This document shows positions 42,819 to 53,901 of a stretch of 64,000 bases of DNA, piece by piece. How positions within the stretch are numbered: position 1 is the first letter of the stretch; each line of letters begins with the position of its first letter. Both the position numbers and the translations under genes were made by a program. Origin of the DNA: Dactylonectria macrodidyma (lineage: Eukaryota; Ascomycota; Sordariomycetes; Hypocreales; Nectriaceae); the NCBI GenBank assembly GCA_020744425.1, contig JAGMUV010000002.1, forward strand, positions 4,694,501 to 4,758,500, in the 5' to 3' direction. The notes under the pieces are model-generated. The model worked only from the letters and a program-made list of their open reading frames with translations. It was not told the origin of the DNA and searched no databases.

Positions 42819-43692
42819 GTTTAGAGTCGTGCTGGATGGCTTTTTTGCTGGCAATGGAATTGAATTTGGGATGACTGAAGACAGGTCAAAGTCGTTTTAT
42901 AGGCGTCATGAGTTCCCATCATTCTGGCTCACTTAAGGCTAAATCCGGGGGAAGTGGACATGCCATGACAGGGAACGAATCGGACAAAACAACTCATCTG
43001 TCATTCATGGCAATCGCTCCTGAAGGGCTACAAATGTGCGGCATGGCCAATCAGAAGCTCCAATATGTTATCAATGCTCTTGCCCGCAAATCATCCTAAT
43101 CCAGGCTGTCGTGAAGCGATTCTGGGGGTCAAGATAGTGCAGCTGGGTTTAGCGGTTGAGGGCAGGTTGAAAGAGTGGAGAGTCAGAGCCGCGATATCCC
43201 TACAAGCGCTATTACTGGTACCTTGGCGTATGGCGTATGGCGTATGGTGTTGTACTGGCGTATGGCGTATGGCGTAGTACTAGCGTATGGCGTAGGTATA
43301 TGCACCCTGTAATTTGACCGGCATCGGCACTCGTCGAGCTACGGAATCCACTCCGTATCAGGTCCGTCATGGGTGGTAACTTAATTCGTTCACAGTATCC
43401 AGCCTAGTCAGTCGAAATAATGATGCTTGATTTGAAGATGCTCTAGCTACTATAGCGCCACACAGATACCAGGGGACGATGATGGATATTAGTGGTGTCA
43501 AAGGAGAAAGACCATCTTAAATGCGTCCTGCTATCTCGGCCGCGATAATCACGCCCAAGATCCAGTTCGTGCCGCTGAGACAGGGGCGTATGGCGTGAGC
43601 AGATGGCCTTTGAAATAAGACCACCAAACCAAAGCGTAGAATTGGTCGCCAAAGAGTATTGAATTTGGGAGTAGGCATTTATTAGTGTTCTA
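42819..43692. other. Intergenic region with heptamer tandem repeat
   Basis: Spacer upstream of the dead permease and downstream of the AlaX gene. Contains the TGGCGTA array below. A minus-strand open stretch at 43443-43652 has no recognised domain. Confidence 0.45.
43224..43294. repeat. (TGGCGTA)n tandem repeat
   Basis: About nine 7-bp units in three groups separated by GTAC spacers: three perfect plus a variant TGGTGTT, then three perfect, then TAGCGTA and TGGCGTA. A further GCGTATGGCGT lies near 43586. Confidence 0.85.
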
Positions 43693-44541
43693 CTACAGAG
43701 CTAGCTCGTAAGATACTCTAGTAACACCCTGCTGTCTTTTGATCTTCCTTATACGCAATTTGCCCACTAGGCCGGTGCTGCGAACATGCGTCCCTCCACA
43801 CATGTAAGCTCCCGCACCTTGGATATCGACGGCGCGAAATAGTTGTTGGTTGTCGTCAAAATCTTCCGGCATGGTCCAAGATTTCTCCTCAAGTTGGTCT
43901 CTGCTCCACCAATGTACAATGATTGATCGGTCCTCATCCACGATGTTATTCGCTAGTCGCTCAATCTCCTCCTTTTTGTCACCTGGTATCATTCCTTTAA
44001 AGTCGACAAAAGCAACATCAGGGTAGTGCTGCGCCTTAAGCTCTTGGATACCTGGGATATTCAGGCTGCGTACTGCTGAGGCCAATATATGACCAGCGTC
44101 ATGGATCCTTGAATGCAATGTTCGGACGTCGATGTTTATCTCTTGCAACACAGTTGCTTGTGGCTCGAAGGGCTGATTGGAGTAGGATCCAAGGTGTAAA
44201 ATCGTTCCCGAAGGAAGTTTGTGAACCACTTTCACAAGAAAGGTTGACAATCCATCCTCAGTGGCCGCCATGTGCCCAATGTCGCTCGGCTGACCACCCC
44301 CTTTAGCGTAGAAAATCGTGGAATCAGTAACGACGAGATGGTCAGCATCCGCGGCACTTTTGAAAATGCTCTTGATTTCATCGTGGGTGTGTTTATAAGA
44401 GACACTTGCAAGGACCTTGCTGACGGACGTATGCTTCGTCTCCTCGTGCAGGTAAATGGCTTTGGTCGGGCCAAACTGGGAGCGAGTCAGTTCACAGAAA
44501 ACTATTATCTATAGGGTCAAGAAGATACAGACCTCTTCCAT
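43693..44541 (-). CDS. AlaX-type aminoacyl-tRNA editing protein
   Basis: Predicted free-standing trans-editing hydrolase that removes wrong amino acids (Ser or Gly in known AlaX proteins) from tRNA-Ala; 263 aa. The main exon is 44475-43693, and a 9-nt first exon 44541-44533 (MEE) joins across a 57-nt intron with an unusual GTCTGT donor, so the exact N-terminus is uncertain. Signatures: GGGQPSD, the family loop; HDAGH (HxxxH) and CGGTH (CxxxH), which together hold the catalytic zinc; and a C-terminal GKLRIRKIKRQQGVTRVSYEL, the end of the AlaRS editing/SAD fold. No AlaRS catalytic domain is present. It is divergently arranged with the threonine-aldolase-family gene 423 bp away. Confidence 0.85.
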
Positions 44542-44964
44542 CTTGTTTGGGTAATTAGATTTCTGCTGTAGCGATTTAACGGTAGGAACAATGTCAGGAT
44601 TTTAGTATTCACTTGAATGGATCGGGGAGCACTGTGCTGCCGGTTTCGGCTCTATAATCCACGCCAGCGAAGTTTTGTGGGACATTGGCGCGCCCTTCAA
44701 TCTAGGCTACTTGCCAATGCCGGACCGATCGATATGAGCCACGGGGGGGCAAAATGGCTCTAAGTTACACATGTTCAGGTTATTGGAGATTCAGTTTTTC
44801 GGTAATGTTCGGCTCCATTGAGTCAAGTACCAAGAACTACAAATACAGACGAGGAAATATCTATTTTCACCTGTGCTCACCCAAGCCAACCTCGAGGAAC
44901 CACGATCTTCCCGGCCACACACATCTTTTTATCATTATCTATTCTCAAGCAGACTCTATCCATC
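44542..44964. other. Divergent promoter region
   Basis: Between the AlaX and aldolase start codons, 423 bp. It is short enough for shared control; no specific site recognised. Confidence 0.4.
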
Positions 44965-46038
44965 ATGCATTCTCCAGGCCTGATTCTGCCTAACCGCGCT
45001 TTCATGAGCGACAATATGGCTGGCTCATCCCCAGAAGTCACAAAAGCCATCCTGGTTGCTGCCACTGGACACTCTCCGCCGTATGGCAATGACGATTTTA
45101 CGAAGCGCGCTCATCAGAAGCTGCAAAACATCTTTGAACGAGATGTTGACATCTTTCCCGTTTCCACCGGGACTGCTGCAAACTGTCTTGGATTAGCTGC
45201 CTTGCTACCACCCTGGGGTAGTATTTTATGCCATCAAGACAGCCACATCAACAACGATGAATGCGGTGCACCCGAAGCTCTGACCGGAGGCGCTAAGCTC
45301 GTTGTTGTTCAGGGCAAAGGCAATAAAATTGATCCCGAGGCGCTTAAGGTTGCGGTTCAACACAAACGTGGTGACGTCCATAGTGTCCAACCAGCTGTGC
45401 TGAGCATCAGCCAGGCGACGGAGAGCGGCTCCGTATACACTGTCGATGAAATACGAGAACTTTCCCAGATAGCCAAGGCTGCCGGTATGCGGGTTCACAT
45501 GGATGGTGCACGTTTTGCAAACGCGCTTGACCACCTTAATGTCACCCCAGCAGAAATGACCTGGAAGGCTGGTGTTGACGTTCTATCATTTGGTTTAACC
45601 AAAAATGGCGCCATGACTGTCGACGCCATTGTCTCCTTCGACCCTCAAATTGCCTCCGAAATAGCATTCCGCAGGAAGCGGGCAGGTCATCTTGCATCAA
45701 AAATGCGCTTCCACACTGCGCAGATTGATGCTTTACTTACTGACGGGCTATGGCTCCGTAATGCCCGTCAAGCCAACGAGATGGCCGCTCGGTTAGGCGC
45801 CGGCCTTGCATCGATTCCGGGACCGCAACTTGATGCAAAACCTGAGGCTAATATTCTTTTCTGTCACCTGTCCCAAAAGGTGACGGAGGGACTCCTTGCG
45901 GAGGGTTACAAATTTTATCATGATCGTTGGGGCCCCGGAGTTGTTCGTTTTGTCACCTCATTTTCACACAACGCCTCTGATATCGACGAGCTCCTTGAGG
46001 CTATTCGCCGTCACTACGAGCGGACTTCTACAATTTGA
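44965..46038 (+). CDS. Threonine aldolase / alanine racemase family PLP enzyme
   Basis: 357-aa fold-type I PLP enzyme, single exon from ATG 44965. The open frame extends further upstream, but FMSDNMAGSSPEVTKAI, the usual N-terminal block, starts about 12 residues after this Met. Signatures: VSTGTAANCLGLAAL (PLP phosphate-binding turn), VHMDGARFANAL (the Asp that contacts the pyridine N) and SFGLTKNGAM with the PLP lysine at residue 213. Low-specificity L-threonine aldolases cleave threonine to glycine and acetaldehyde. The same family includes fungal alanine racemases that feed peptide synthetases (TOXG type), so the reaction is open. No NRPS is visible in the window. Intact. Confidence 0.9.
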   Translation: MHSPGLILPNRAFMSDNMAGSSPEVTKAILVAATGHSPPYGNDDFTKRAHQKLQNIFERDVDIFPVSTGTAANCLGLAALLPPWGSILCHQDSHINNDECGAPEALTGGAKLVVVQGKGNKIDPEALKVAVQHKRGDVHSVQPAVLSISQATESGSVYTVDEIRELSQIAKAAGMRVHMDGARFANALDHLNVTPAEMTWKAGVDVLSFGLTKNGAMTVDAIVSFDPQIASEIAFRRKRAGHLASKMRFHTAQIDALLTDGLWLRNARQANEMAARLGAGLASIPGPQLDAKPEANILFCHLSQKVTEGLLAEGYKFYHDRWGPGVVRFVTSFSHNASDIDELLEAIRRHYERTSTI

Positions 46039-47332
46039 AGGGTATTTCAAGCGTGGAAAGTTTAGGCATGGGTTGATGTCAGCCAGTTCTAAGCAAATAA
46101 TCTTGATAGTAACACTGGACCTGCTCAGTTGCGTCAAACTCGCAAGGGGGAAAATGGTATTTGGATGGAGTTTAGGGTTAGAATGGACAGATAGATAGGC
46201 AAATCGAGTGGAGGTAGCAAAATGGTGTTGGGCATTGGGCTGAGGTGTCCAGCTGTTCAAAAATTAAATAGCCTTAAAAGCTCTCATTTAAAAATCTAAA
46301 CGAAAATCTAATACTAATTAATTCTGGTTCAACTTTTGAGGTCCGGCGCGGGATTAAAAAAAAAAAAGGGACTCCACAACTCAACGCCTCTATCTTTACC
46401 ACGGTTCCGCGGCATTTGTACAGCGTAGTGGCTGTGAGATCCATTCGCCTGCTCCCCGCCCCTCATGAATCCTAATTCCTTCTCAGCATAACAGGAAACC
46501 TAGTGTCATCTTTCCTTACACATAATTAACTCAATCATCTTCCCTTAATACAATATACTATGCACTAAAAACCTACAACTCCTTCAACAGAAAGCTAACA
46601 TCTGAGCTACCTACGCTAGCTTTCGTCATTAGCCTACTTATTCTCAAGTAAAATATTGAGAACCTCTGTAAGTTTTGCGGTGGAAGTTCAAATAAAAGAC
46701 TGTAGTTCAATCTCAGAAGATAAATTCTCTTTGCCCGGTGCTGCTCGTAGAATTTACTCTCGAGATGTTTTCAATCTGCGATGAGCAATGAAGATTCAGT
46801 TGGGCCGCGAAATCAGGGTGGGTCGTCTATGTCAACTCACCAAAATTACCGACTTTGCAGTAATCAGAAATGTCTTCTTCTTCTTTTCGACTTAGGCATA
46901 CCATCTGATTCAATCTGGTATGTGCGAGGAGTTCTAAATCTCAGGTCCGTTTGCAGGAGGTTTAGAGTCGATAGCCTATCAGCTATTTGATATATCCAGA
47001 CTATGGTCTGGCAGCATTTTGAGCAGATCAAGGCTGTACCGGTGTTCGCCTAGCGGTTTTATCATCACGGCCCTTAAGCATTGTGGCCTTTTGATGCACC
47101 AAGATAGTTCTGTTCTCAAACACACATATCTAGAGTGCTTCACTTAGGCAGATTCACAAGGCTAGATTGAGTGTTATGCTGGGGCCGAGGTACTTCGTTA
47201 CTTTCCTCAAGGCGAAAGGTGAAATGGGCAGAAAAGCTGAGCAAGACCCCAATACGTAGTACCGGTGACAAGCTGAGGCGAAAGCCGGCCTGGAGCCAGA
47301 TGGATTGGTGAACCCTGCCGCGAGGGCGGTGT
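46039..47332. other. Intergenic region
   Basis: AT-rich 1.3 kb with an A-run near 46357-46368. No gene or repeat supported. Confidence 0.4.
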
Positions 47333-47340
47333 ATTGAGGG

Positions 47341-50195
47341 CAGTGTGTCCAACAACCAAGTAAAGCAAAAATTGGACCCCTTACTTTGCTTGGTTGACAG
47401 TACCCCTTGCTTGACTTGGTTTACTCGACGAGAGTGCCTTACTTTACTTGGTTGGTTGACATTACTCGACTGATTACTGACTATATTCTTTTTTCTCTTC
47501 TACTCCTGGTGGTAGATCTACGTTAACATGCCGCTTCGAAGCAGGTGCTTCTGGCATTCAATCGCTGCTACAGTGTCTGAACTGAGCCGGTTCCGTTCAT
47601 CCGTAATCACCTTCTTTGTCTGTGAAAAGACACGCTCACACTCAGCGCTCATTGCTGGACAACTGAACAAGTCAAACGCCATCTTCGACAGGACAGGGTA
47701 GTCAGGTGCATGGTGAACCCACCACTCCAGAGGGTCCTCAACATCCAGGTCTGCCTTATTCGTCCTAGCCATAAACTCATCCAGCTCAGACGTCAGTCTT
47801 GCCCGCTTCTTTCCCCGTGTAGCTGACCCCATCGTGACAGCAAGCCTCTGACGCCGCTTCCGAGCTTGCTGGAGTGGATCGAGTGTCGCATTGTCATTAA
47901 CAATAGCCGTCTCCTCTAGCTCCTCCATGTCCATCTCCTGCTGTGCTCCGTCCATTAGGTCCGCCTCCGCTGCTGCCTCGTATTGTGCAAACACCTGGTG
48001 CACCACTCTCTTTGCCCCACTGATCCATTGCTTATTGTGGCTCCATTCAAGCTCAAAGTAGGTAAACTTATTGGCCGGATGCAAGGCAACTGCGCATCGA
48101 TATGCAGGACTGGCGTCTGTGAGGCCGAAATACTCCTCAAGTTTGACACGAGCAGCATCAATAGCATGGGAATAGTATGTTGACACCACGTCAGGATGAT
48201 CATCTGCGAACTTCCCAGCCTCTTGGAGCTTCTTGAAGAGCACATCCAGCGACTCGATGATCTCGTGCAGTGAGCCATGTGATCCCTCCGAACCAGCTTT
48301 GTTCGCTCGGCCTTCCATGCGTTTTGTTAGATCCTTGAAAGGTTTGAGGATATTGAGGAAATGGTCCAGATCGATCCAATCCTGTGGAGTCAGGATATCT
48401 CGTGAGATATCATATCCTTCAGCGCCGACGTGGCAATAGTTGAGAAAGAATAGATCAATGGCGTGGCGGAGTTTCAAAGCCCGTTCAATCATGGAATATA
48501 CAGAGTTCCAGCGGATACCACCATCGACCAGGACCCTAGTGTAGAGGTGTTCGATGCTGCCTTCGTTGTAAGCATGTAGGATGTACTGTTTCAGCCGCTC
48601 CCGTCGCTGGTCGCTTCTGTTGATCCACACGCAGAAGTTGTGGAGCTTGCCAATACAGCTTTGCTTCCTCCATATCTCAAACCGCTCGTCATCAGATGCA
48701 GCGCGGAGCTGTTTCTCCAGCTTGCTAACGCCCTGCCCAAAGAGTAGAGCTTTGACAATGAGGTTCAGCATATGGCCGACGCACCGAAGGCGATTTTCGC
48801 GTCTGATTGTCGGGTACTGCTCTGCTAGCTCCTGGATGCATACGTCGTTGCTTGTAGCGTTGTCCATCATGAAGAAGCCAATGGATGGTGAGATATCGTA
48901 GAAATCGAGGACAGATGACAACACCTTGGCAATGTTCTCGCCAGAATGAGGACCCTTCAGAGGGGGAAGGTCCAGAAGAGCGGTTTGCAGCTTATGCGTT
49001 TCATCCAAGAAGTGAGCAACAATGGCAAGATAGTTTGTCCCTTCTTCGGATGTCCATGCATCCACCGAGATATGGACCTTGCTTTTGGCGGAATGGAGCT
49101 TTGCCCTTAGCCAAACGCGTCTCCCACCATCGCCAACCCACTTCTCTTTGACCCAACTGCTAAGAGTAGACGGGCTTCTGGGAAGGATCTTGTCAATATC
49201 CTCCAGATAATTGATAAAAATCTCATTCGTGCGCTGATGAGTCGCCTGACGAAATGTGAGGTCAAGGTCAATCACCCAGTCAGTAAAATCGTCCTTGAAT
49301 TGCAGGTCGTTGAACACCACGCGCCGGCTTCCGAGATATGGCGTGAGACTTGCTGCCCTTTTAGCTATGCTGAAAGGATCGGATCCTGTTGCTTTGTAAC
49401 CAAATTCTTCCAGTCTGTGCTGCTGTTTAAGGTGGTAAATGATGCTGGTCGTGCTCTCACTGGAAAACAGCGCAGCATCGTGATGGCCACCAATATGGCA
49501 ATACTTGCAGAGCCAAAACTTATTGTTCCCGTCTGTGGTAAGTTGTGCGCCGTGCCTGTAGATTGCTGAAGGCTGGGATTTGGAGTTGATGGCACGCTTA
49601 TGGGGCTGGCGGTATCGAATGGATGGTACTGGCTTCCTGTTGTAACGGATTTTGTCCCAGTCGATAGGGAAAGGGCACTGAGACGCTTCCAGCACGCCTC
49701 TTTCGTCAGAAAGCGTTGAAGGAGAGGGCCTATCATTGGGCACGTTGGTTTGAGTTGAGGCGGAGCTAGGAGTGCTCGACTTGGCGGGACCGAGCGACTC
49801 AGAAGGAGTCCTAGGAGGGGTGGTTTTTTCGAGCCTTCCATGAGGCCTAAAGAATGGGTGTGAAGACATATTTGGCTCGATCGTCAGGTTATTGGACCAA
49901 ATTGGCTTTGCGGAAAGTTTTTGGAAAGAAAAGGGGTGTCATGAAAAGCACTCATTTATTTCATGCAAGAATGGACCAATCAGGGCGCGCTGCTGTTGCA
50001 GCTTGCCCTCTTAAGGTTAGACAATTTTGGCATTTTCCCAATATGGTAACTTAGTCGAGTAACTTCGAGTTAACTCGAGTAAGCCAAAAAGGCTTGCTTG
50101 TGGTTGGTCGGAGGAGGTCTTACTTGTGGTTGGTTGTTACGTAATCAAGCAACCTCAACCAACCAAATCAAACAAGTTGGTTATTGGACACACTG
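47341..50195 (-). mobile_element. Intact hAT DNA transposon
   Basis: 2,855-bp element with terminal inverted repeats beginning CAGTGTGTCCAA (left 47341, right end 50195; one mismatch in about 19 bp) and an 8-bp duplication ATTGAGGG (47333-47340 and 50196-50203), the size typical of hAT. Both subterminal regions carry many short copies of TTGGTT/ACTTGG, as expected for transposase-binding arrays. The transposase frame is unbroken. Confidence 0.93.
47518..49869 (-). CDS. hAT transposase with BED-type zinc finger
   Basis: 783 aa, single exon. A BED-like finger has Cys121 and Cys124 (WLCKYC) and the His pair in HLKQQH. The catalytic RNase H-like core includes KVHISVDAWTSEEGTNYLAIVAHF (first Asp region) and NATSNDVCIQEL. 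The insertion-rich middle has HDLFFLNY-like helices, and the C-terminal dimerisation domain holds PLEWWVHHAPDYPVLSKMAFDLFSCPAMSAECERVFS, the hallmark of hAT transposases. Full length and free of stops, so probably able to move its element. Acts in the nucleus. Confidence 0.93.
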   Translation of the reverse strand: MSSHPFFRPHGRLEKTTPPRTPSESLGPAKSSTPSSASTQTNVPNDRPSPSTLSDERGVLEASQCPFPIDWDKIRYNRKPVPSIRYRQPHKRAINSKSQPSAIYRHGAQLTTDGNNKFWLCKYCHIGGHHDAALFSSESTTSIIYHLKQQHRLEEFGYKATGSDPFSIAKRAASLTPYLGSRRVVFNDLQFKDDFTDWVIDLDLTFRQATHQRTNEIFINYLEDIDKILPRSPSTLSSWVKEKWVGDGGRRVWLRAKLHSAKSKVHISVDAWTSEEGTNYLAIVAHFLDETHKLQTALLDLPPLKGPHSGENIAKVLSSVLDFYDISPSIGFFMMDNATSNDVCIQELAEQYPTIRRENRLRCVGHMLNLIVKALLFGQGVSKLEKQLRAASDDERFEIWRKQSCIGKLHNFCVWINRSDQRRERLKQYILHAYNEGSIEHLYTRVLVDGGIRWNSVYSMIERALKLRHAIDLFFLNYCHVGAEGYDISRDILTPQDWIDLDHFLNILKPFKDLTKRMEGRANKAGSEGSHGSLHEIIESLDVLFKKLQEAGKFADDHPDVVSTYYSHAIDAARVKLEEYFGLTDASPAYRCAVALHPANKFTYFELEWSHNKQWISGAKRVVHQVFAQYEAAAEADLMDGAQQEMDMEELEETAIVNDNATLDPLQQARKRRQRLAVTMGSATRGKKRARLTSELDEFMARTNKADLDVEDPLEWWVHHAPDYPVLSKMAFDLFSCPAMSAECERVFSQTKKVITDERNRLSSDTVAAIECQKHLLRSGMLT

Positions 50196-50203
50196 ATTGA
50201 GGG

Positions 50204-50654
50204 TCTTGGCCTGCCTCTAGCAAGCTAGGATTTGATGTGCTGGACCAATCAACGGCCTGTTGTCTAGTCTAGCGGCGCGTGAGAGACGAGGCAAACGACT
50301 CGGCAAGATGAGGCAAAATCCTCATGCAGCGCTGATGATGCTGGAAAGCGGGGTTTGACGGCCTAATCTTCCTACATCGATGCTTCAGACTAATAATATG
50401 TGCGTAATTTATCCACTTATCCTTGAAAATGAGGCAGCTGAGACTTGGGCTCGGCAGTTTTGAAAGGGTGTGCTACAGTTCACTACCAAGACACATGATA
50501 GGAATGTCTGGTTTTCAATGTGCACTGTCTGGTGCCTAAAACCGGACCAAGCCCAGATCTCTCAAAGATGCGAAGACTTCCATGTAACCTAGCTCGTTGG
50601 TTCCCGCTTTATGTACCAGCATTATCTGTATTCACTGAATTCGAATTCCATATC
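50204..50654. other. Intergenic/5' region of the conserved unknown gene
   Basis: Between the hAT duplication and the start codon of the next gene. The frame is open upstream to 50520, but the first good ATG context is at 50655. Confidence 0.4.
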
Positions 50655-53600
50655 ATGGCGAACCTCGGCAACGTGACCGCCTCCCTACTCTCAGCCAAGA
50701 ACGAGAATACGGTCGCCTTGGTCAACCTCAATTTAGATGTCTCGTTGTACCGTGGAACACCGCCAGTAGAGTTTCTCCCCGTTGGCTCTGCTTTGGCGGC
50801 ATGGCGAAAGACTGAGGCGGAAGGTGGCGATCTTCACAAGACGGCCTGCAGGCTCGGCTTTTTGTTCAATGAGCTCGTTCCTGAAACACCGAACCTCATC
50901 CGGTGCTACGGCACCCGAGTCTCCGAAATCATGAACAGTCCAAATATCAACCCGCGGGGAACTTTCGAAGATGGCCCCTTTCGTGATTTTGTCGGAGCTG
51001 ATGGTACTTGTATCTGGGCTGCGGCAACATCCATTCCCGCCTCGCTCAGTACATTTCTCCTTGCTTGTATGCTTGCTCGGGCCTGGGATGCCAAAAAAGC
51101 CACAAGCATCTGGGCAGAACTTGTACATGAGCGCATTGCCCATGTCGAGGCTCAACTCAACATGAAGAAAGTGGTCAATCCCCACACTGAGATGGCCATT
51201 CGACAGAACATCAGCCGCGCGGACCTGGCAAAGTGGGATGCGAGCGCTCGAGCCTGGCTTCGAAGGGCGGATCAGAGCATGGTCCGCTGCCACGACCAGT
51301 TTCAGCTGATCATGAACAACGTCAAAACACCTTTCGTTGACCCAGGGTCGACATTCGAGAAAGTCACGAGGGGTTGGATACGATCAATGAAGGTTTTGGA
51401 AGACCTGCTCCGAAATGTGCCGCAGGAGGTTCCTGATCGAGCAGTCTTGATGGCCATATCAGCATGGCATCTGTACCCAGACCTATTAGCCTGCCAAGAC
51501 AAGACCATCAAAGTCACGCTCAGGGATCCGCTGTTCCCTCAGGCTGCTATCCTCACACTGGGTCTGGAGCCTAGAGATTCTCGCAGCGATAACCTTTGTC
51601 AGTGGTCATTGGCGCTATCTCACTTAAGATACTACGGAGGCCCTATCAAGGTTAGGAGCGAGGAAGCCTTTCAAAGGGTCAGTTTCCAGGATCTGTGGGT
51701 GGTGGCTCTTGGTGCACTTCTGAGACAATGGCAATTACCATCATCGAGTCTTGGAGATTCCATCATATGGTTCAAGTGCCTTGGAAAGGTGATCAAAACA
51801 TCTCCCACCTCCTCAAGCCCGGAAGTCTCATGGATACTGAAACTTTGCGATGCCGCTGCCACCATTAACCAACGTAACGCCACAGAGGACGACCCAAAAA
51901 TGCAGCTTGTTCGCTTCGGCTGGTGGAAAGCAACTCATTTATTTGGTTCGGGTGCTATCATTCAGCCACCTTTCTTTGGTCTTTGCAAGCTCAGCGTCAT
52001 ACGCGAGTTACGGGGAGATGACAACCTCGATTTCGGCTTCCGATATATTCGACAAATTGGCTCTCAATTAAATCTTCGACCACAAGATGCCATTGCGTTC
52101 TACACGTGCCATGTTGATGGTGGTTTCTATGTGGAGTGGGCTACCATTCTTCCTGTCGATCCTTTGGCCGTGGAAGGGTCGGCAAGTGAAGGAAAAGAAG
52201 ATGCCCAAAAGACCAATGCGAGGTGGATATACTATCAGGATTCCGACCGCCACCCGACCACCCATAGTCTTCTCGACAAGCGGCAAAAGCACATTCAAAA
52301 TTCGGGAGAGCTCTGCACTATTGTTTCCAAAAAGATTCTTGCACGGGCTATTACCCTCGAACAGCTGAATAACGGCGAAATGGTAGTCACTTGGGAAGAA
52401 CCGCCACCCTTGTTCGGGTCGCCAGCCGCTTCAATAAAATTCAAATCCCTTACCCTTGGCGCAACAGCTTTGGGAGCAACAGATTTTTGTTTGTTTATTC
52501 GAGAAAGCCTGCTCGAGGGCAGGGTCACGAGGGCACTAGCTAGCCACGGCCTAACACCTAGCCTAGCCTGGCTTAACAGTGGCCCAGATGTAGATGTCAT
52601 AGTTCGGCATTTCAAACTTCTTCAGGTATGCCCGAGAATCCCATAGCATGTGATTAAATTAAGAAACTAAGCGTCAATTACAAAATCGATAGCCAAGCCG
52701 CGATTTTGAAAAATCAACCACGAAAAGACGTAAAGTCGTCCTAGAGCCAAGCAGTCTGAACAGCACAGCTCATCCAGATCCTCTAGACTCTTTGAGCGAG
52801 GATTCGGGAAGCCTTCGCAAGCTTCACGAAGCTTCCATAGACTTCTTAATCTCTATACGCGCCCTTGAGTTGGCGACGATCATCTATCGACAACTGCCAA
52901 CTGCCACCGTGTCACTGAAAGTGATTGACCAAGAGTTATCGAAAGCTCATTGGATTCCAACCTGCCTCAAAAATATCCAAAACTCAGGGGCTCGAGATTT
53001 CCGTCAAGTTGTTTCCATGTCTGTTGAAGAAGAAAGCCTCAAATTGTCGCGGTGCAATGTTTTTGCAGCCATCGCGATGTTTGAGTCAGGGTTTCTGAAC
53101 ATCGACTCGGAGCAACTGAGCGAGGTCGTTGCCTTGTGTTCCGAAGATTCCATATTTGTTTCAGGCATCCTACTCTCTGATCCTGTGACTAACTGCTTGG
53201 GGATAAATATGCGTCACCTAGTCGGCAACATTGGACAAGCTGGCATGGTTTTCATGGTAGCGCCGATGAGCCCTCAAATTCGTCCCCCAAAGTACGATCC
53301 AAGAGTGGTACGACAACACACGTACGACGGGAAATGTACAGACAAGTTCAAGGGAACGTCACTTCACTTGTCATTCACAAATTGGAAGTTCGCTTTGGAC
53401 TGGAATAATACAGGAGAGATTGACCAACAGGTGTTCTTGATGGAGTCAGTCATCTCTGTGCAAGACAAGGGACAGTGGGTTGCAGACATCGATGTCCTGG
53501 AGCTAGAAAGGAGCCAGCCACAGGTTGTTGAGTTTCAGTGTGACTGTTACCGAGACGCACCTCCTCCTGCTTCAGAAGATATCCTGTCGTTGGAATCCTG

Positions 53601-53745
53601 GGAAGAAATTTTGGACCCGCCCCCGTCCGTTGGAGTCATACGGTCTAACAAAAACTGGGTTGCTCGCCTTGCTGCAATCACCATCTTAGCTCAGCAAAGC
53701 CACGAGCACGGCTCCCACTGGAACGGCGCCCAGGCGCCGCAATAG
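50655..53745 (+). CDS. Conserved unknown fungal protein, C-terminus replaced by a transposon end
   Basis: I recognise no domain. Exon 1 is 50655-52625, intron 52626-52692 (GTATGC...ATAG, phase 0), exon 2 52693-53745; 1,006 aa as it now stands. The start MANLGNVTASLLS was preferred over the upstream GTG at 50520 and ATG at 50568 because it begins the protein-like sequence. The N-terminal half is helical and Trp-rich with a hydrophobic stretch around TSIPASLSTFLLACMLARAW. The last 11 residues (from GSHWNGAQAPQ) are encoded by the terminal repeat of the inserted MULE. The original 33-codon end lies at 63850-63948, in frame after the duplicated CACGAGCAC. About 97% of the protein is intact, so it may still function. 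Confidence 0.75.
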
Positions 53746-53824
53746 AATCGGCGCCCGGGCGCTGCGATAGCGTTTTTGTGGGTCAAAACATCATTCATTG
53801 GTCAGAGCTGTCAACGCGTTCAGC
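53710..53824 (+). repeat. Hop-like MULE terminal inverted repeat, left
   Basis: GC-rich, with GGCGCC-type palindromes. The first 102 bp match the right end perfectly; mismatches at 53812 and 53815 are C on this side and T on the inverted right side. Confidence 0.9.
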
Positions 53825-53901
53825 GCGTTCAACTATGCTTACCTCTCTTTTTAAGTAGCAGTTCATAAATTATTCCCTTTTTTCTTAATGTGATCAGGCA
53901 T

